64,000 bases of DNA from Kitasatospora sp. NBC_00240. Its GTDB lineage: Bacteria > Actinomycetota > Actinomycetes > Streptomycetales > Streptomycetaceae. The stretch covers positions 5,394,001 through 5,458,000 of the forward strand of contig NZ_JAPEMU010000001.1 of the NCBI RefSeq assembly GCF_026342405.1, in the 5' to 3' direction. The notes beneath the pieces were generated by a model. It saw only the letters and a list, made by a program, of their open reading frames with translations. It had not been told where the DNA came from and searched no databases. This document shows positions 1 through 8,060 of this stretch, piece after piece (the stretch's first letter is position 1; the number at the start of each line of letters is the position of its first letter). Made by a program: the position numbers and the translations under genes.

Positions 1-381
1 GAGCGGGGCGCCTCGCCGACGCCCGGCGGCCCGACCGCCGTACCCGAACTGGTGGCCCTCTGCCAGGACCTGGCCGACGCCCAGGTGCACGGCAAGACCC
101 TGCGCTCGCTCGCCGCCGACGCCCGGTACGCCCCGCTGCTCAAGGCGGCGGGCGGCACCGAGAAGATCCAGGGCTACTGCGCGGCGGTGCGCGCGGGCAC
201 GGCCGGCAGCGCCCGCGAGGGCGGCGACCAGGCCACCACCGGCGCTTCGCCCACGGCCGCGGACGGGACGCAGGGCAGCCGGAGCGGCGCCCCGCAGTCC
301 TCCGAGACGGCCGTCGGCCGAACCGAGGACCGCTCCGGGCTGCCGCCCGCGCGGTCCGGCAGCACCTCCACCGCGAGGTGA
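1..381 (+). CDS. C-terminal fragment of an unrecognised protein
   Basis: The frame is open from base 1 and stops at 379-381, giving 126 residues of a protein that begins outside the window. Residues about 17-60 look like a small helical folded segment (ELVALCQDLADAQVHG, then AAGGTEKIQGYC, with two Cys). The last 60 or so residues are a low-complexity Ala/Gly/Ser/Thr tail. I do not recognise the family and infer no function. A strong hairpin with a T-run follows the stop, so the transcript probably ends here and the downstream kinase is transcribed separately. Confidence 0.6.
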   Translation, partial: ERGASPTPGGPTAVPELVALCQDLADAQVHGKTLRSLAADARYAPLLKAAGGTEKIQGYCAAVRAGTAGSAREGGDQATTGASPTAADGTQGSRSGAPQSSETAVGRTEDRSGLPPARSGSTSTAR

Positions 382-389
382 CCCGAACT

Positions 390-435
390 CCGGACGGGCG
401 GCGGGTGAATCCCCCCGGACCCACCGCCCGTCCGG
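390..435 (+). terminator. Rho-independent terminator
   Basis: A 17-bp stem with one mismatch (390-406 pairing with 419-435, core GGACGGGCGG / CCGCCCGTCC) is followed by CTTTTCG. It lies 9 bases after the stop of the truncated gene. Confidence 0.8.
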
Positions 436-515
436 ACCTTTTCGTCACGACCCCGGCCGCCGCCCGGCGCTGCGCCCCGCGCGCGCCCGTCGGCCGCGCC
501 CAGGGCGGGGCGGCC

Positions 516-620
516 TCGGATCCGTAGGCCCCGAATCCGTAGGGCCCGAATCCGTAGGGCCCGAATCCGTAGGGCCCGAATCCGTAGGGCCCGAATCCGT
601 AGGGCCCGGATCCGTAGGGC
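516..620. repeat. 15-bp tandem repeat, about seven copies
   Basis: The unit GGGCCCGAATCCGTA repeats with an exact 15-bp period. TCCGTA occurs at 521, 536, 551, 566, 581, 596 and 611. The five inner copies are identical and the outer ones differ by one or two bases. The array lies 85 bp upstream of the kinase start. GGGCCC and the near-palindromic GAATCC/GGATCC parts make each unit partly self-complementary. A short minus-strand frame through it reads GPTDS repeats, but I do not call it a gene. Confidence 0.95.
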
Positions 621-704
621 CCGCCGGGGCACGGCCGCTATCGTGCACAGGTGCGCGAGGCGACCAGGAGCCCTGGGCGCGGGACGGTGAGGGGAGCGGT
701 TCCA

Positions 705-2330
705 GTGATCGGACGTGCGCTGAACGAGCGCTACGAGCTCGTGGAGATACTCGGGGTCGGCGGCATGGCCACCGTCTGGCGGGGTGTCGACCGGGTCCTG
801 GGCCGGCAGGTCGCCGTCAAGGTGCTCAACGGCGGACTGGCCGACGACCCGCGCTTCGCCGAGCGGTTCGGCCGGGAGGCCCAGCACGCCGCGATGCTGG
901 CGCACCCGCGGATCGTCATGGTCTTCGACTCCGGGGTCGACCAGGGCTCGCCGTACATCGTCATGGAGCTGGTGCACGGCCGTTCGCTGGCCGCCCTGCT
1001 GGCCGAGCAGCCGGGGCTGCCGGTCGAGCGCGCGGTCGGGATCGCGGCGGCCGTCTGCGAGGCGCTGGAGGTGGCGCACGGCGCGGGCCTGGTGCACCGG
1101 GACATCAAGCCGGGCAACATCATGATCACGTACGACGGCGGCGTGAAGGTGGTCGACTTCGGCATCGCCCGGGCCGGCTCCTCCGGCGCCGGGCTGACCC
1201 AGGCCGCGACCGTGCTCGGCACCGCCGCCTACCTCTCGCCCGAGCAGGCCACCGCCGCGGCCGTGGACGGCCGCTCCGACCTCTACGCGGTCGGCTGCGT
1301 GATGACCGAGATGCTCACCGGCGAGCCGCCGTTCACCGCCGACACCCCGGTGGCGATCGCCTTCAAGCAGGTCTCCGAGCAGCCCCTGCCGCCGTCCGCC
1401 CGCCGCCCCGGCATACCCCCGGCGCTGGACGCGGCGGTGCTGCGGCTGCTCGCCAAGAACCCGGGGGACCGCCCCTACGACGCGGCCGCGGCCCGGGCCG
1501 AACTCCTGGCCGCCGTCCCCGCCCTGCCGACCGGCTCCGCCGCCGACCGGACGGCCGAGCTGCTGGCCGGCGCCGACCTGGCCCGGCCGCTCTTCCCCGG
1601 CGGGCCGCAGAACGGCGCCGACCAGCAGCACACCACCGTCCTGCCGCCGGTGCCCGGCCCGGGCCACCACCCGGCCACCGGTCACCCGGCGCCGCCCGGG
1701 CACGCGGGCCCCGCCACCGCCCTGATGCCGCCGGTGCCGGTGATGCCCTCCGCCGGGCAGGCGCCGCCGTACGGGGCCGCCTTCGGCGACACGGGCCGGG
1801 CGCGACAGCCGGCCCGGCGCCGGCCGCTGCTGCTCGGCGCCCTGGGGGTGGCCGGGGTCGCGGGTGCGGCGGTGATCGCGATCGTCGCCCTCGACGGACC
1901 GCCGGCGGGGAAGAGCAGCACCCCGCCCGCCGTGACCCGCAGCGCCGCCGGCAGCCCCGTACCGATCAGCCCCACGGCCGCGCCGTCGACCGCCCGGCCG
2001 TCCGCCACGGCGTCACCGGCACCGACCAAGCTGCAGGGCCCGGCCGCGCAGCTCCTCGCGCTGCGCGAGCTGGTGGCGAAGGCGCAGCTGCAGAAGGAGC
2101 GCGACAAGCAGGCCGAGCTGCTGCGGGCCCTGGACGACGCCGGCAAGGCGCTCGCCGCCGGGCAGGAGGCGGACGCGCAGCAGGAGCTGAAGGACGCCCA
2201 GCGGATCGTCCGGGACCTCGCCAAGAAGCACGCGATCGACACCGCGACCAGCCTGAACTGGCAGGCCCGGCTGACGGTGCTGCTCAACACGGTGCGGCCG
2301 GGGGCGGGCGTCACCGACAACGACAGCTGA
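705..2330 (+). CDS. Membrane-anchored Ser/Thr protein kinase (Hanks type)
   Basis: The 541-residue product is a PknB-like kinase. The kinase domain (about 1-270) has the Gly-rich loop GVGGMATVW, the catalytic Lys39 in VAVKV, HRDIKPGN at 131-138, DFG at 151-153 and SPEQ. A Pro-rich linker leads to one membrane helix near residues 375-396. Then comes a Pro/Thr/Ser-rich stretch and a charged helical external segment (ALRELVAKAQLQ ... ELKDAQRIV). There are no PASTA repeats, so the signal sensed is probably not peptidoglycan. I chose GTG at 705 because GAGGGGAG lies 8 bases upstream and the protein then begins right at the kinase fold. An upstream in-frame GTG at 651 lacks a comparable site. The external segment resembles the tails of other streptomycete kinases without PASTA repeats. 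The substrate is unknown. Confidence 0.9.
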   Translation: MIGRALNERYELVEILGVGGMATVWRGVDRVLGRQVAVKVLNGGLADDPRFAERFGREAQHAAMLAHPRIVMVFDSGVDQGSPYIVMELVHGRSLAALLAEQPGLPVERAVGIAAAVCEALEVAHGAGLVHRDIKPGNIMITYDGGVKVVDFGIARAGSSGAGLTQAATVLGTAAYLSPEQATAAAVDGRSDLYAVGCVMTEMLTGEPPFTADTPVAIAFKQVSEQPLPPSARRPGIPPALDAAVLRLLAKNPGDRPYDAAAARAELLAAVPALPTGSAADRTAELLAGADLARPLFPGGPQNGADQQHTTVLPPVPGPGHHPATGHPAPPGHAGPATALMPPVPVMPSAGQAPPYGAAFGDTGRARQPARRRPLLLGALGVAGVAGAAVIAIVALDGPPAGKSSTPPAVTRSAAGSPVPISPTAAPSTARPSATASPAPTKLQGPAAQLLALRELVAKAQLQKERDKQAELLRALDDAGKALAAGQEADAQQELKDAQRIVRDLAKKHAIDTATSLNWQARLTVLLNTVRPGAGVTDNDS

Positions 2331-2933
2331 TCAGGGGTCGGGTTCCGGTCCCGGCCCGGGCGGCGGACCGGGCCCCGGCTCCGGGTGGGGTTCGCGCACC
2401 CTGGCGGCGATCTGGCCGCGCACCCGGTTGCTGAGGCTGCCCGCGGCCGCCGCCAGGAAGACGAAGTTGTAGAAGATCTGCAGGATCACCACCACCCGAG
2501 CCTCGTCCCCGGTCGGCGTGATGTCCCCGTACCCGACGGTCGACATGGTGATCACGGTGAAGTAGAGCGCGTCCAGCCTGGTCCGCAGGTCGTTGAACTG
2601 GTTGTCCTGGGCCAGCACGAAGTAGCCGGCGGAGAACACCACCATCGACAGGAGGATCAGGAACGCCAGGCCGACCCCGGGCCGGCCGCCCACCTGGGTC
2701 AGCACCTGCAGCGTCTTACGGAGCAGCAGCACCGTCAGCACGGTCAGCGCGGTGCCGAAGACGAGCCAGCTGAGGGCGGGCCGCTCGGGCCCGAAGAACT
2801 CCAGGGGGAGGGTGAAGTAGCCGATCATCAGGGCGGCGAAGCCGCCGACCACCGAGGCCACGCCGCGGATCAGCTTGGGGGTCCACGTCTCCACGGGCAC
2901 CATCCTGCGACTGGGGTCCAGGGCTTTCGGCAC
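2331..2933 (-). CDS. Voltage-independent potassium channel-like protein (Ion_trans_2)
   Basis: The 200-residue membrane protein carries the K+ selectivity filter TVGYGD within TMSTVGYGDITPTGDEARV. About four hydrophobic helices are visible: GGFAALMIGYF, LVFGTALTVLTVLLL, GLAFLILLSMVVFSAGYF and the post-pore helix VVILQIFYNFVFLAAAA. The C-terminus is a Pro/Gly/Glu tail. It most likely forms a tetrameric K+ pore in the plasma membrane. GTG at 2933 was chosen because GGAG lies 6 bases upstream; ATG at 2903 is an alternative. Its stop codon abuts the kinase stop (2330/2331), so the two genes converge with no gap. An antisense effect on 3' ends is possible but not shown. Confidence 0.85.
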   Translation of the reverse strand: MPKALDPSRRMVPVETWTPKLIRGVASVVGGFAALMIGYFTLPLEFFGPERPALSWLVFGTALTVLTVLLLRKTLQVLTQVGGRPGVGLAFLILLSMVVFSAGYFVLAQDNQFNDLRTRLDALYFTVITMSTVGYGDITPTGDEARVVVILQIFYNFVFLAAAAGSLSNRVRGQIAARVREPHPEPGPGPPPGPGPEPDP

Positions 2934-3030
2934 AGCCCTCTCCAGCCTGTGGCCCGGCGGCCGGGTCCGCCCGGGCGCCTGCTCCGTCCGGGGGATGCGG
3001 TCCGGGGGTGCGGTCCGGCGCGGCCGTCGG

Positions 3031-3666
3031 TCAGCCCAGGGCGGCGAAGGCCCGGGCCGAGGCGTCCTCCTGGGCAAGCCGGTGCAGGGCGGTGATCAGC
3101 GCGTCGCCCAGCACGGTGCCGAGGACGACGCCCTCGACCTGGCTGTCCGGGTCGGGGCGGCGGCCGACGGTGGCGATCTCCGAGGCGGCCAGGCTCTCGA
3201 CGGCGTTCGCGTAGTCGTCGAGCACCGCGAGCAGGTCCTGCTGCCCGAGTTCGAGGTAGCTGTGCAGGACCTGGGTCAGGGTGTCCCGGGCCGGGCCGGG
3301 GCTCTCGACCAGCCAGCCGCGCTCGGCGATCAGCCGGTCGGCGAGCTCCCGGGCCTCCAGCAGCTCGGCGGAGTCGGGGTCGCCGGCGGGTGCCGGGTTG
3401 AGGGCGTGCTGGGCGATGCCGAGCCGGTCGTGCAGCGAGTTGTCGGGGGCGTCGATCGAGTCGAGCACCGTCCGGGTGGCCGCGATGGAGAGCTTGCCGA
3501 CGTCGAGCAGGGCGCGGACCAGTTTCAGCCGCCGGACGTGGGCGTCGCCGTACTGGGCCTGGTTGGGGCTGGTCAGTTCGCCGGCGGGCAGCAGGCCCTC
3601 GCGCAGGTAGTACTTGATGGTCGGCACCGGGACGCCGGTCCGGGTGCTCAGCTCTCCGATGCGCAT
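3031..3666 (-). CDS. MerR-family transcriptional regulator
   Basis: The 211-residue protein has a typical MerR winged helix at the N-terminus (MRIGELSTRTGVPVPTIKYYLREGLL), then a recognition/dimerisation helix region (HVRRLKLVRALLDVGKLSI). The C-terminal effector domain of about 130 residues has no metal-binding Cys pattern. This points to an organic ligand rather than a metal. ATG at 3666 follows GGAGAGGGAGAG. It is divergent from an MFS exporter, and the 137 bp between them hold a long palindrome and an outer inverted repeat. It therefore probably controls the exporter and itself. Confidence 0.9.
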   Translation of the reverse strand: MRIGELSTRTGVPVPTIKYYLREGLLPAGELTSPNQAQYGDAHVRRLKLVRALLDVGKLSIAATRTVLDSIDAPDNSLHDRLGIAQHALNPAPAGDPDSAELLEARELADRLIAERGWLVESPGPARDTLTQVLHSYLELGQQDLLAVLDDYANAVESLAASEIATVGRRPDPDSQVEGVVLGTVLGDALITALHRLAQEDASARAFAALG

Positions 3667-3686
3667 GGGCTCTCCCTCTCCAACGG

Positions 3687-3791
3687 TATGGATAGCTTAC
3701 ATCTCCACTTTTTTCCGAGCGGCCCTTGCGTCCCCCCGGGATGGATACCCATACTGTCCATTATCGATAGTGAACAGTATTGCTATCCATA
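3687..3791. promoter_or_regulatory. Operator region between MerR and MFS genes
   Basis: A 30-bp imperfect palindrome covers 3751-3780. It reads ATACTGT, CA, TATCGATA in the centre, TG, ACAGTAT, and only four positions break symmetry. It ends 23 bases before the MFS start. An outer perfect inverted repeat TATGGATAGC (3687-3696) / GCTATCCATA (3782-3791) brackets it, and ATGGATA occurs a third time at 3741. Such extended dyads in MerR-controlled promoters usually overlap the -35/-10 spacer. The assignment of MerR as binder is inferred from position. Confidence 0.7.
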
Positions 3792-3803
3792 AGGAGCCGG
3801 GTC

Positions 3804-5231
3804 ATGCCAGAGAACCGGCCGGGAGCGCTCTGGGCGCTGCTGGCGACCTCCGTCCCGATGTTCATGGTCTCCCTCGACAACCTCGTGGTGACCAACGCCC
3901 TCAACGAGATGAGCGCCGACCTGGGGATCGGCCAGTCCGAGCTGCAGTGGGTGGTGAACGGCTACGTCCTCGCCTTCGCCGGACTGCTGCTGGCCGGCGC
4001 CGCGCTCGGCGACCGCTTCGGCCGCCGCCGGGTCTTCCTCTGGGGCGTGGCCCTGTTCACCCTCGGCTCGGCCGCCTGCGGCCTGTCGGGCACCGCGGAC
4101 CAGCTGATCGCCGCCCGGGCGCTCCAGGGCGCCGGGGCGGCCGCCATCCTGCCGGTCTCGCTCACCCTCGCGGTGGCCGCCGTGCCGCCGGCCCGGCGGG
4201 CACTCGCCGTCGGCGTCTGGGGCGGCGTCAACGGGCTCGGCGTCGCGATCGGGCCGCTGGCCGGCGGCCTGGTCACCGAGGGCCTGGCCTGGCACTGGAT
4301 CTTCTGGATCAACGTCCCGGTCGGACTGCTCGCGCTGCCGCTCGTCCGCCGGGCCGTCCGGGAGAGCCGGGGCCGTGAGGGCGCGCTCGACGTGGCCGGC
4401 GTCGCCCTGGTCACCGCCTCCGTGGTCGTCGCGGTCTGGGGCATCGTCGGTGCCGCCGACCACGGCTGGACCGGCCCCCGGACGCTGGCCGGCCTCGGCG
4501 GCGGGGTCGTGCTGCTGGCCCTCTTCGCCGTCCAGCAGCGGCGGGCCCGGCAACCGCTGGTGCCGGCCGGCATGTACCGGATCAGGTCCTTCATGCTCAG
4601 CAACGCGGTGGCGCTGGTGATGTACTTCGGTGTCTTCGGCTCGATCTTCTTCCTCGCCCAGTACCTGCAGGGCCCGATGGGCTACTCGCCGTTCGAGGCC
4701 GGCCTGCGCACCCTGCCCTGGACGGCCGCGCCGGTGGTCGTGGTCCCGCTCGCCAGCGCGGTGGTGGCCCGGATCGGCGGCGGCGTCCTGCAGGCCCTCG
4801 GCTGCGTGATGCAGGCCGCGGCCCTCGGCTGGCTCGCCCTGCTGGTCGGCCCGGGCGTCTCGTACGGCTCGCTGGTGCCGGCCCTGGCGGTGGCCGGCGT
4901 CGGCATGGGCCTGGTCTTCGCCGCCAACCCGGCGACGGTGATCGGCAGTGTCGCCGAGCACGAGCACAACAAGGCCTCCGGGGTGAACAACACCGTCCGC
5001 GAGTTCGGCGGTGCGCTGGGCATCGCGGTGCTCACCACCGTCTTCAGCCGAAGTGCCAGGGCCGCCGCGGCGGCCGGCCCGGCCGCCGCCTTCGAGCACG
5101 GGCTGCGGGAGTCCCTCTGGCTGGGCGCCGCCGTGGTGCTGCTCGGCGCCGTCGCCGGACTGCTGATCCGCCGGCCCCGCCCCCGGCGGCCGGCCGGCGC
5201 CGAGCGGCAGGCCCTGGCGGGGGTCCGTTGA
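3804..5231 (+). CDS. MFS drug efflux transporter, DHA2 type
   Basis: The 475-residue integral membrane protein shows the DHA2 signature. The N-terminal helix has FMVSLDNLVVTNAL (motif D1-like), then the loop 2-3 motif GDRFGRRRVFLWG. It contains LQGAGAAAILPVSLTL and, in helix 5, the antiporter motif region GLGVAIGPLAGGLV. About 14 helices are expected. It probably exports a small hydrophobic compound in exchange for protons. ATG at 3804 has AAGGAG at 3791-3796. It is divergently paired with the MerR regulator and shares the operator region. The natural substrate cannot be read from the sequence. Confidence 0.9.
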   Translation: MPENRPGALWALLATSVPMFMVSLDNLVVTNALNEMSADLGIGQSELQWVVNGYVLAFAGLLLAGAALGDRFGRRRVFLWGVALFTLGSAACGLSGTADQLIAARALQGAGAAAILPVSLTLAVAAVPPARRALAVGVWGGVNGLGVAIGPLAGGLVTEGLAWHWIFWINVPVGLLALPLVRRAVRESRGREGALDVAGVALVTASVVVAVWGIVGAADHGWTGPRTLAGLGGGVVLLALFAVQQRRARQPLVPAGMYRIRSFMLSNAVALVMYFGVFGSIFFLAQYLQGPMGYSPFEAGLRTLPWTAAPVVVVPLASAVVARIGGGVLQALGCVMQAAALGWLALLVGPGVSYGSLVPALAVAGVGMGLVFAANPATVIGSVAEHEHNKASGVNNTVREFGGALGIAVLTTVFSRSARAAAAAGPAAAFEHGLRESLWLGAAVVLLGAVAGLLIRRPRPRRPAGAERQALAGVR

Positions 5232-5258
5232 CGCGGGCGTGGGCCGGGCCGCCGCAGG

Positions 5259-5293
5259 CCCGGGGCGCGGCGGACGGCCTGCCGCGCCCCGGG
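5259..5293. terminator. Bidirectional terminator between convergent MFS and P450 genes
   Basis: A perfect 13-bp stem CCCGGGGCGCGGC (5259-5271) pairs with GCCGCGCCCCGGG (5281-5293) across a 9-base loop. It lies between the MFS stop at 5231 and the P450 stop at 5311. Confidence 0.75.
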
Positions 5294-5310
5294 TCCGTCG
5301 AGCCGTGCGA

Positions 5311-6579
5311 CTACCCCGCGGCCGGCCGCAGGACGGCCGGCAGGGCGAGGTGGCCGTTCGAGATGAACGACTCCACCGGCGGGAGCTTCCCGTCGGGCTC
5401 GACCAGCGCGAGGTCGGGGAAGCGCTCGAACAGCCCGGGCAGGGCGATCGCCGCCTCCAGTCGGGCCAGCGGCGCACCGAGGCAGAAGTGCACCCCGTGG
5501 CCGAACGCCAGGTGCTCCTTGCCGGCCCGGGTCACGTCGAAGACGTCCGCGTCGGCGCCGTGCACCGCCGCGTCCCGCCCGGCGGCGGCGTACGCGGCCA
5601 GGATCGCGTCACCCTTGCGGATCAGCACGTCCCCGGCCTGGATGTCCTCGACCGCGTAGCGCAGCGGCAGGTTGGCCACCGGCGAGCGCAGCCGCAGCGC
5701 CTCCTCGATGACGTCGTTCCAGGAGGCCCGGCCGGCCCGCACGTGCGCCAGCTGCTCGGGGTGGGTGAGCAGCAGGTGGATGGCGTTGTCGAGCAGGTTG
5801 ACGGTGGTCTCGTGGCCGGCGCTGATCAGCAGCAGCAGGGTGTCCACCAGCTCGCTCTCGCTGAGCTGGGCCGAGCCCTCGCCGTCCGCCTCCTCGTCGC
5901 GCACGCTGAGCAGCACGCTGGTCAGGTCGTCACCCGGCTCCTTGCGCTTGAGCGCGACCAGCTCGGTCAGGATGCCGTAGATCGCGACGACGTTGGCCTG
6001 GGCCTCCTCGGCCGTCGCGTTGGTGTTGAAGATGCCGTCCACGCACGCGCGCAGCCCCGCGTGGGCCTCCTCCGGCACGCCGAACAGCTCGCAGATGACC
6101 TGGATCGGGACGGGGTACGCGTAGCCCTCCCGCAGGTCCACCGGCTCCCCGGCGGGCGCGGCGGCCAGGGCGTCCAGCAGGTCGGTGGTGATCCGCTCGA
6201 CCCGGGGCCGCATGGCCTCCGTGCGGCGGGCGGTGAAGGCGGCGGCGACCAGCTTGCGCAGCCGCCGGTGCTCGGTGCCGTACGCGGTGAACATGTTCTC
6301 CACGGCGACCCAGAGGTTCAGCGGCCAGTCCGCCGGGATGTCACCGTTGATGAACGCGGTCCAGTGCCGGCGGGCGCTCTTGGAGACCCGGGGGTCGGTG
6401 AGCAGCTGCTTCAGCAGCTCCTGGCTGCCTACCGACCACGCAACCACGCCACCAGGGAGCTCCACCCGCGCGACCGGCCCGTCCTGGTGGACTCGTGCGG
6501 CCTCGCCGTGGATGTCGCTGCCGGTGGGGTCGAGGGCGTAGGGGCAGGAAGCGGCGGAAGTGGCTGAAGGGGCTGCCAT
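5311..6579 (-). CDS. Cytochrome P450 (CYP154-like), last gene of the conservon
   Basis: The 422-residue soluble P450 has all class signatures. The I-helix oxygen-binding motif AGHETT is at 254-259, the K-helix EALR at 293-296, and the heme loop FGHGVHFCLGAPLAR has Cys366 as heme ligand. The start (CPYALDPTGSDIHGEAARV) resembles CYP154 members, which in Streptomyces sit next to a CYP157 in conservon operons. ATG at 6579 follows GGAGAGA by 6 bases. The gene starts inside the 3' end of the upstream CYP157-like gene (151-base overlap), so expression is probably coupled. It would hydroxylate or cyclise a small molecule using ferredoxin electrons, but no ferredoxin gene is nearby. The substrate is unknown. 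Confidence 0.9.
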   Translation of the reverse strand: MAAPSATSAASCPYALDPTGSDIHGEAARVHQDGPVARVELPGGVVAWSVGSQELLKQLLTDPRVSKSARRHWTAFINGDIPADWPLNLWVAVENMFTAYGTEHRRLRKLVAAAFTARRTEAMRPRVERITTDLLDALAAAPAGEPVDLREGYAYPVPIQVICELFGVPEEAHAGLRACVDGIFNTNATAEEAQANVVAIYGILTELVALKRKEPGDDLTSVLLSVRDEEADGEGSAQLSESELVDTLLLLISAGHETTVNLLDNAIHLLLTHPEQLAHVRAGRASWNDVIEEALRLRSPVANLPLRYAVEDIQAGDVLIRKGDAILAAYAAAGRDAAVHGADADVFDVTRAGKEHLAFGHGVHFCLGAPLARLEAAIALPGLFERFPDLALVEPDGKLPPVESFISNGHLALPAVLRPAAG

Positions 6580-8060
6580 GAGGTCTCTCCAGGGGTCTCG
6601 GCGGGGCGTCCGGGTACAGCGGTGCTCGGTGCGGCCGTGCTGCCCGCGGCGCGCTGCGGCGCCGCGGTGGAGGGAGCGGCGCGGTACGCGTCGGCGGCGT
6701 CCGGCCCGGCAGGGTGCGGTGCGGGGTGCTCCGGTGCGGGGTGGTCGGCTGCGGGGTACTCGGGCGCGGTGGGTCGCCCGGCGGCCTGCTGCGGCGCGGC
6801 GCCACGGCCGGCCGCCGTGGCCACCGGCGCCGGCGGGAAGCGCACCGGCAGGGCGGCCAGCGCACGGTGGAACGGCCCCGGCCGCCAGGGCAGTTCGTCC
6901 GCCGGGACGGTGAGTTCCAGGTCCGGCAGGCGGTCCAGCAGCTTCTCGACCGCGACCGTGGCGATCAGCCGGGCCGGGCTCTGCGCCGGGCAGGTGTGCG
7001 GACCGGCGCTCCAGGCCAGGTGGGCCCGGTTGCCGGTACGGTGCTCGGCGGCCAGCGTCGGGTCGTTGTTGGCGGCCGAGAAGCTGATCACCACCGGGTC
7101 GCCCGCGGGCAGCCGCACCCCGCCGAGCTCGGCGTCCCGGACCGGGAAGTGCACGGCGTAGTTGGCCATCGGCGGGTCGGTCCAGAGCACCTCGTCGAGG
7201 GCGTCGTCGACCGGCAGGCTGCCACCCGCGAGACTGCCCGCGAAGCGGTCGTCGGAGAGCAGCAGCCGCAGCGCGTTGGTGATCAGGTTGAGCTGCGGCT
7301 CGGTGCCGGCGCCCATCAGCAGCACCAGCTGGTGCAGCATCTCCTCGTCGGTCAGCCGGGACGGGTGGGACATCAGCCAGGAGGTGATGTCGGGCCCGGG
7401 CCGGGAGCGCTTCAACGCGACCAGCTCCAGCAGGCAGGCGGTGAGCTCCTGGTTGGCCCGCTCGGCGTCGACCCCGTCGAAGATCCCGGACATCCCGGCC
7501 ACCAGTCGGTCACCGAACTCGGCCGGGGAGCCGAAGAGTTCGTTGAACACCAGGAGCGGCAGGGTGCGCGCGTAGTCGCGGACCAGGTCGGCCTCGCCGA
7601 GCGCGGCGAAGCGGTCGATCAGCACGTCGGCGCTGCGCTCCACGTACCCGCGCAGCGCGACCGGGTCGACCTGCTCCAGGCTGTCGTTGATGGCGCCGCG
7701 CAGCCGGGCGTGGTCGGCGCCGTCGGTGAACAGCGCGTTCGGCCGGTAGGCCATCATCGGCAGCGCGGGGCTGTCCGGCGCGATCACCCCGCGGTTGAGG
7801 TCCTTCCAGCGGCGCGGGTCCTTGGAGAAGGTCTCCGGGGTGCGCAGCACGTCCAGCGCGGCCGCGTACGAGGTCACCAGGGTGGCCCGCACCCCCGGGT
7901 ACAGCTCGACCGGGGCGGCCGCGCCGTACTGCCGCAGGTGCGCGTAGACGGCGTTCGGGTCGGTGGCGAACTCCTTGTCGTACAGCGGGAATCCGAACGC
8001 CGCGAGGTCGCCGTCGGCGTTGTGCGCCGGGCAGCCCGGGGGCGGGGCGGGGTGGGTCAC
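6429..8060 (-). CDS. CYP157-like P450 lacking the ExxR motif, with long Pro/Ala-rich tail
   Basis: The 543-residue protein has a P450 fold over residues 1-410. The K-helix reads EVLW at 290-293 instead of ExxR, and the I-helix has MGAGTEPQ instead of AGxET. The heme loop is WSAGPHTCPAQSPAR with Cys357 kept and Trp350 in place of the usual Phe. Loss of the ExxR Arg is a known peculiarity of the CYP157 family found in conservons, which supports the assignment. Residues 411-543 are an unusual low-complexity tail (EYPAADHPAPEHPAPH, many Thr/Ser/Pro). The last 50 codons overlap the next P450 gene in another frame. GTG at 8060 overlaps the cvnD stop by 4 bases (GTGA). It could be a regulatory heme protein rather than an enzyme. 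A late frameshift lengthening the tail cannot be excluded. Confidence 0.85.
   Translation of the reverse strand: MTHPAPPPGCPAHNADGDLAAFGFPLYDKEFATDPNAVYAHLRQYGAAAPVELYPGVRATLVTSYAAALDVLRTPETFSKDPRRWKDLNRGVIAPDSPALPMMAYRPNALFTDGADHARLRGAINDSLEQVDPVALRGYVERSADVLIDRFAALGEADLVRDYARTLPLLVFNELFGSPAEFGDRLVAGMSGIFDGVDAERANQELTACLLELVALKRSRPGPDITSWLMSHPSRLTDEEMLHQLVLLMGAGTEPQLNLITNALRLLLSDDRFAGSLAGGSLPVDDALDEVLWTDPPMANYAVHFPVRDAELGGVRLPAGDPVVISFSAANNDPTLAAEHRTGNRAHLAWSAGPHTCPAQSPARLIATVAVEKLLDRLPDLELTVPADELPWRPGPFHRALAALPVRFPPAPVATAAGRGAAPQQAAGRPTAPEYPAADHPAPEHPAPHPAGPDAADAYRAAPSTAAPQRAAGSTAAPSTAVPGRPAETPGETSWQPLQPLPPLPAPTPSTPPAATSTARPHESTRTGRSRGWSSLVAWLRGR

Larger units (their letters stand above)
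382..704. other. Intergenic region: terminator, repeat array, kinase leader
   Basis: This 323-bp gap contains the terminator at 390-435, the 15-bp repeat array and, at 689-696, the GAGGGGAG ribosome binding site of the kinase. I see no convincing small gene. Confidence 0.6.

Noticed and set aside
516..620. Possible CRISPR array
   Set aside because: Units are 15 bp with no unique spacers and no cas genes nearby; this is a simple tandem repeat.
445..648. Small minus-strand frame encoding GPTDS repeats
   Set aside because: The repetitive peptide is a direct product of the 15-bp DNA repeat. No ribosome binding site or homology is apparent.
174..1703. Long minus-strand open frame antisense to the kinase (about 509 codons)
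   Set aside because: At this GC content, antisense frames of GC-rich genes stay open by chance. Its translation is Arg/Gly/Ala-rich with no domain, whereas the plus frame is a clear kinase.
5311..8060. P450 pair as part of an antibiotic biosynthetic cluster
   Set aside because: No polyketide, peptide or terpene synthase lies nearby, and both P450s belong to the conservon operon by overlapping junctions.
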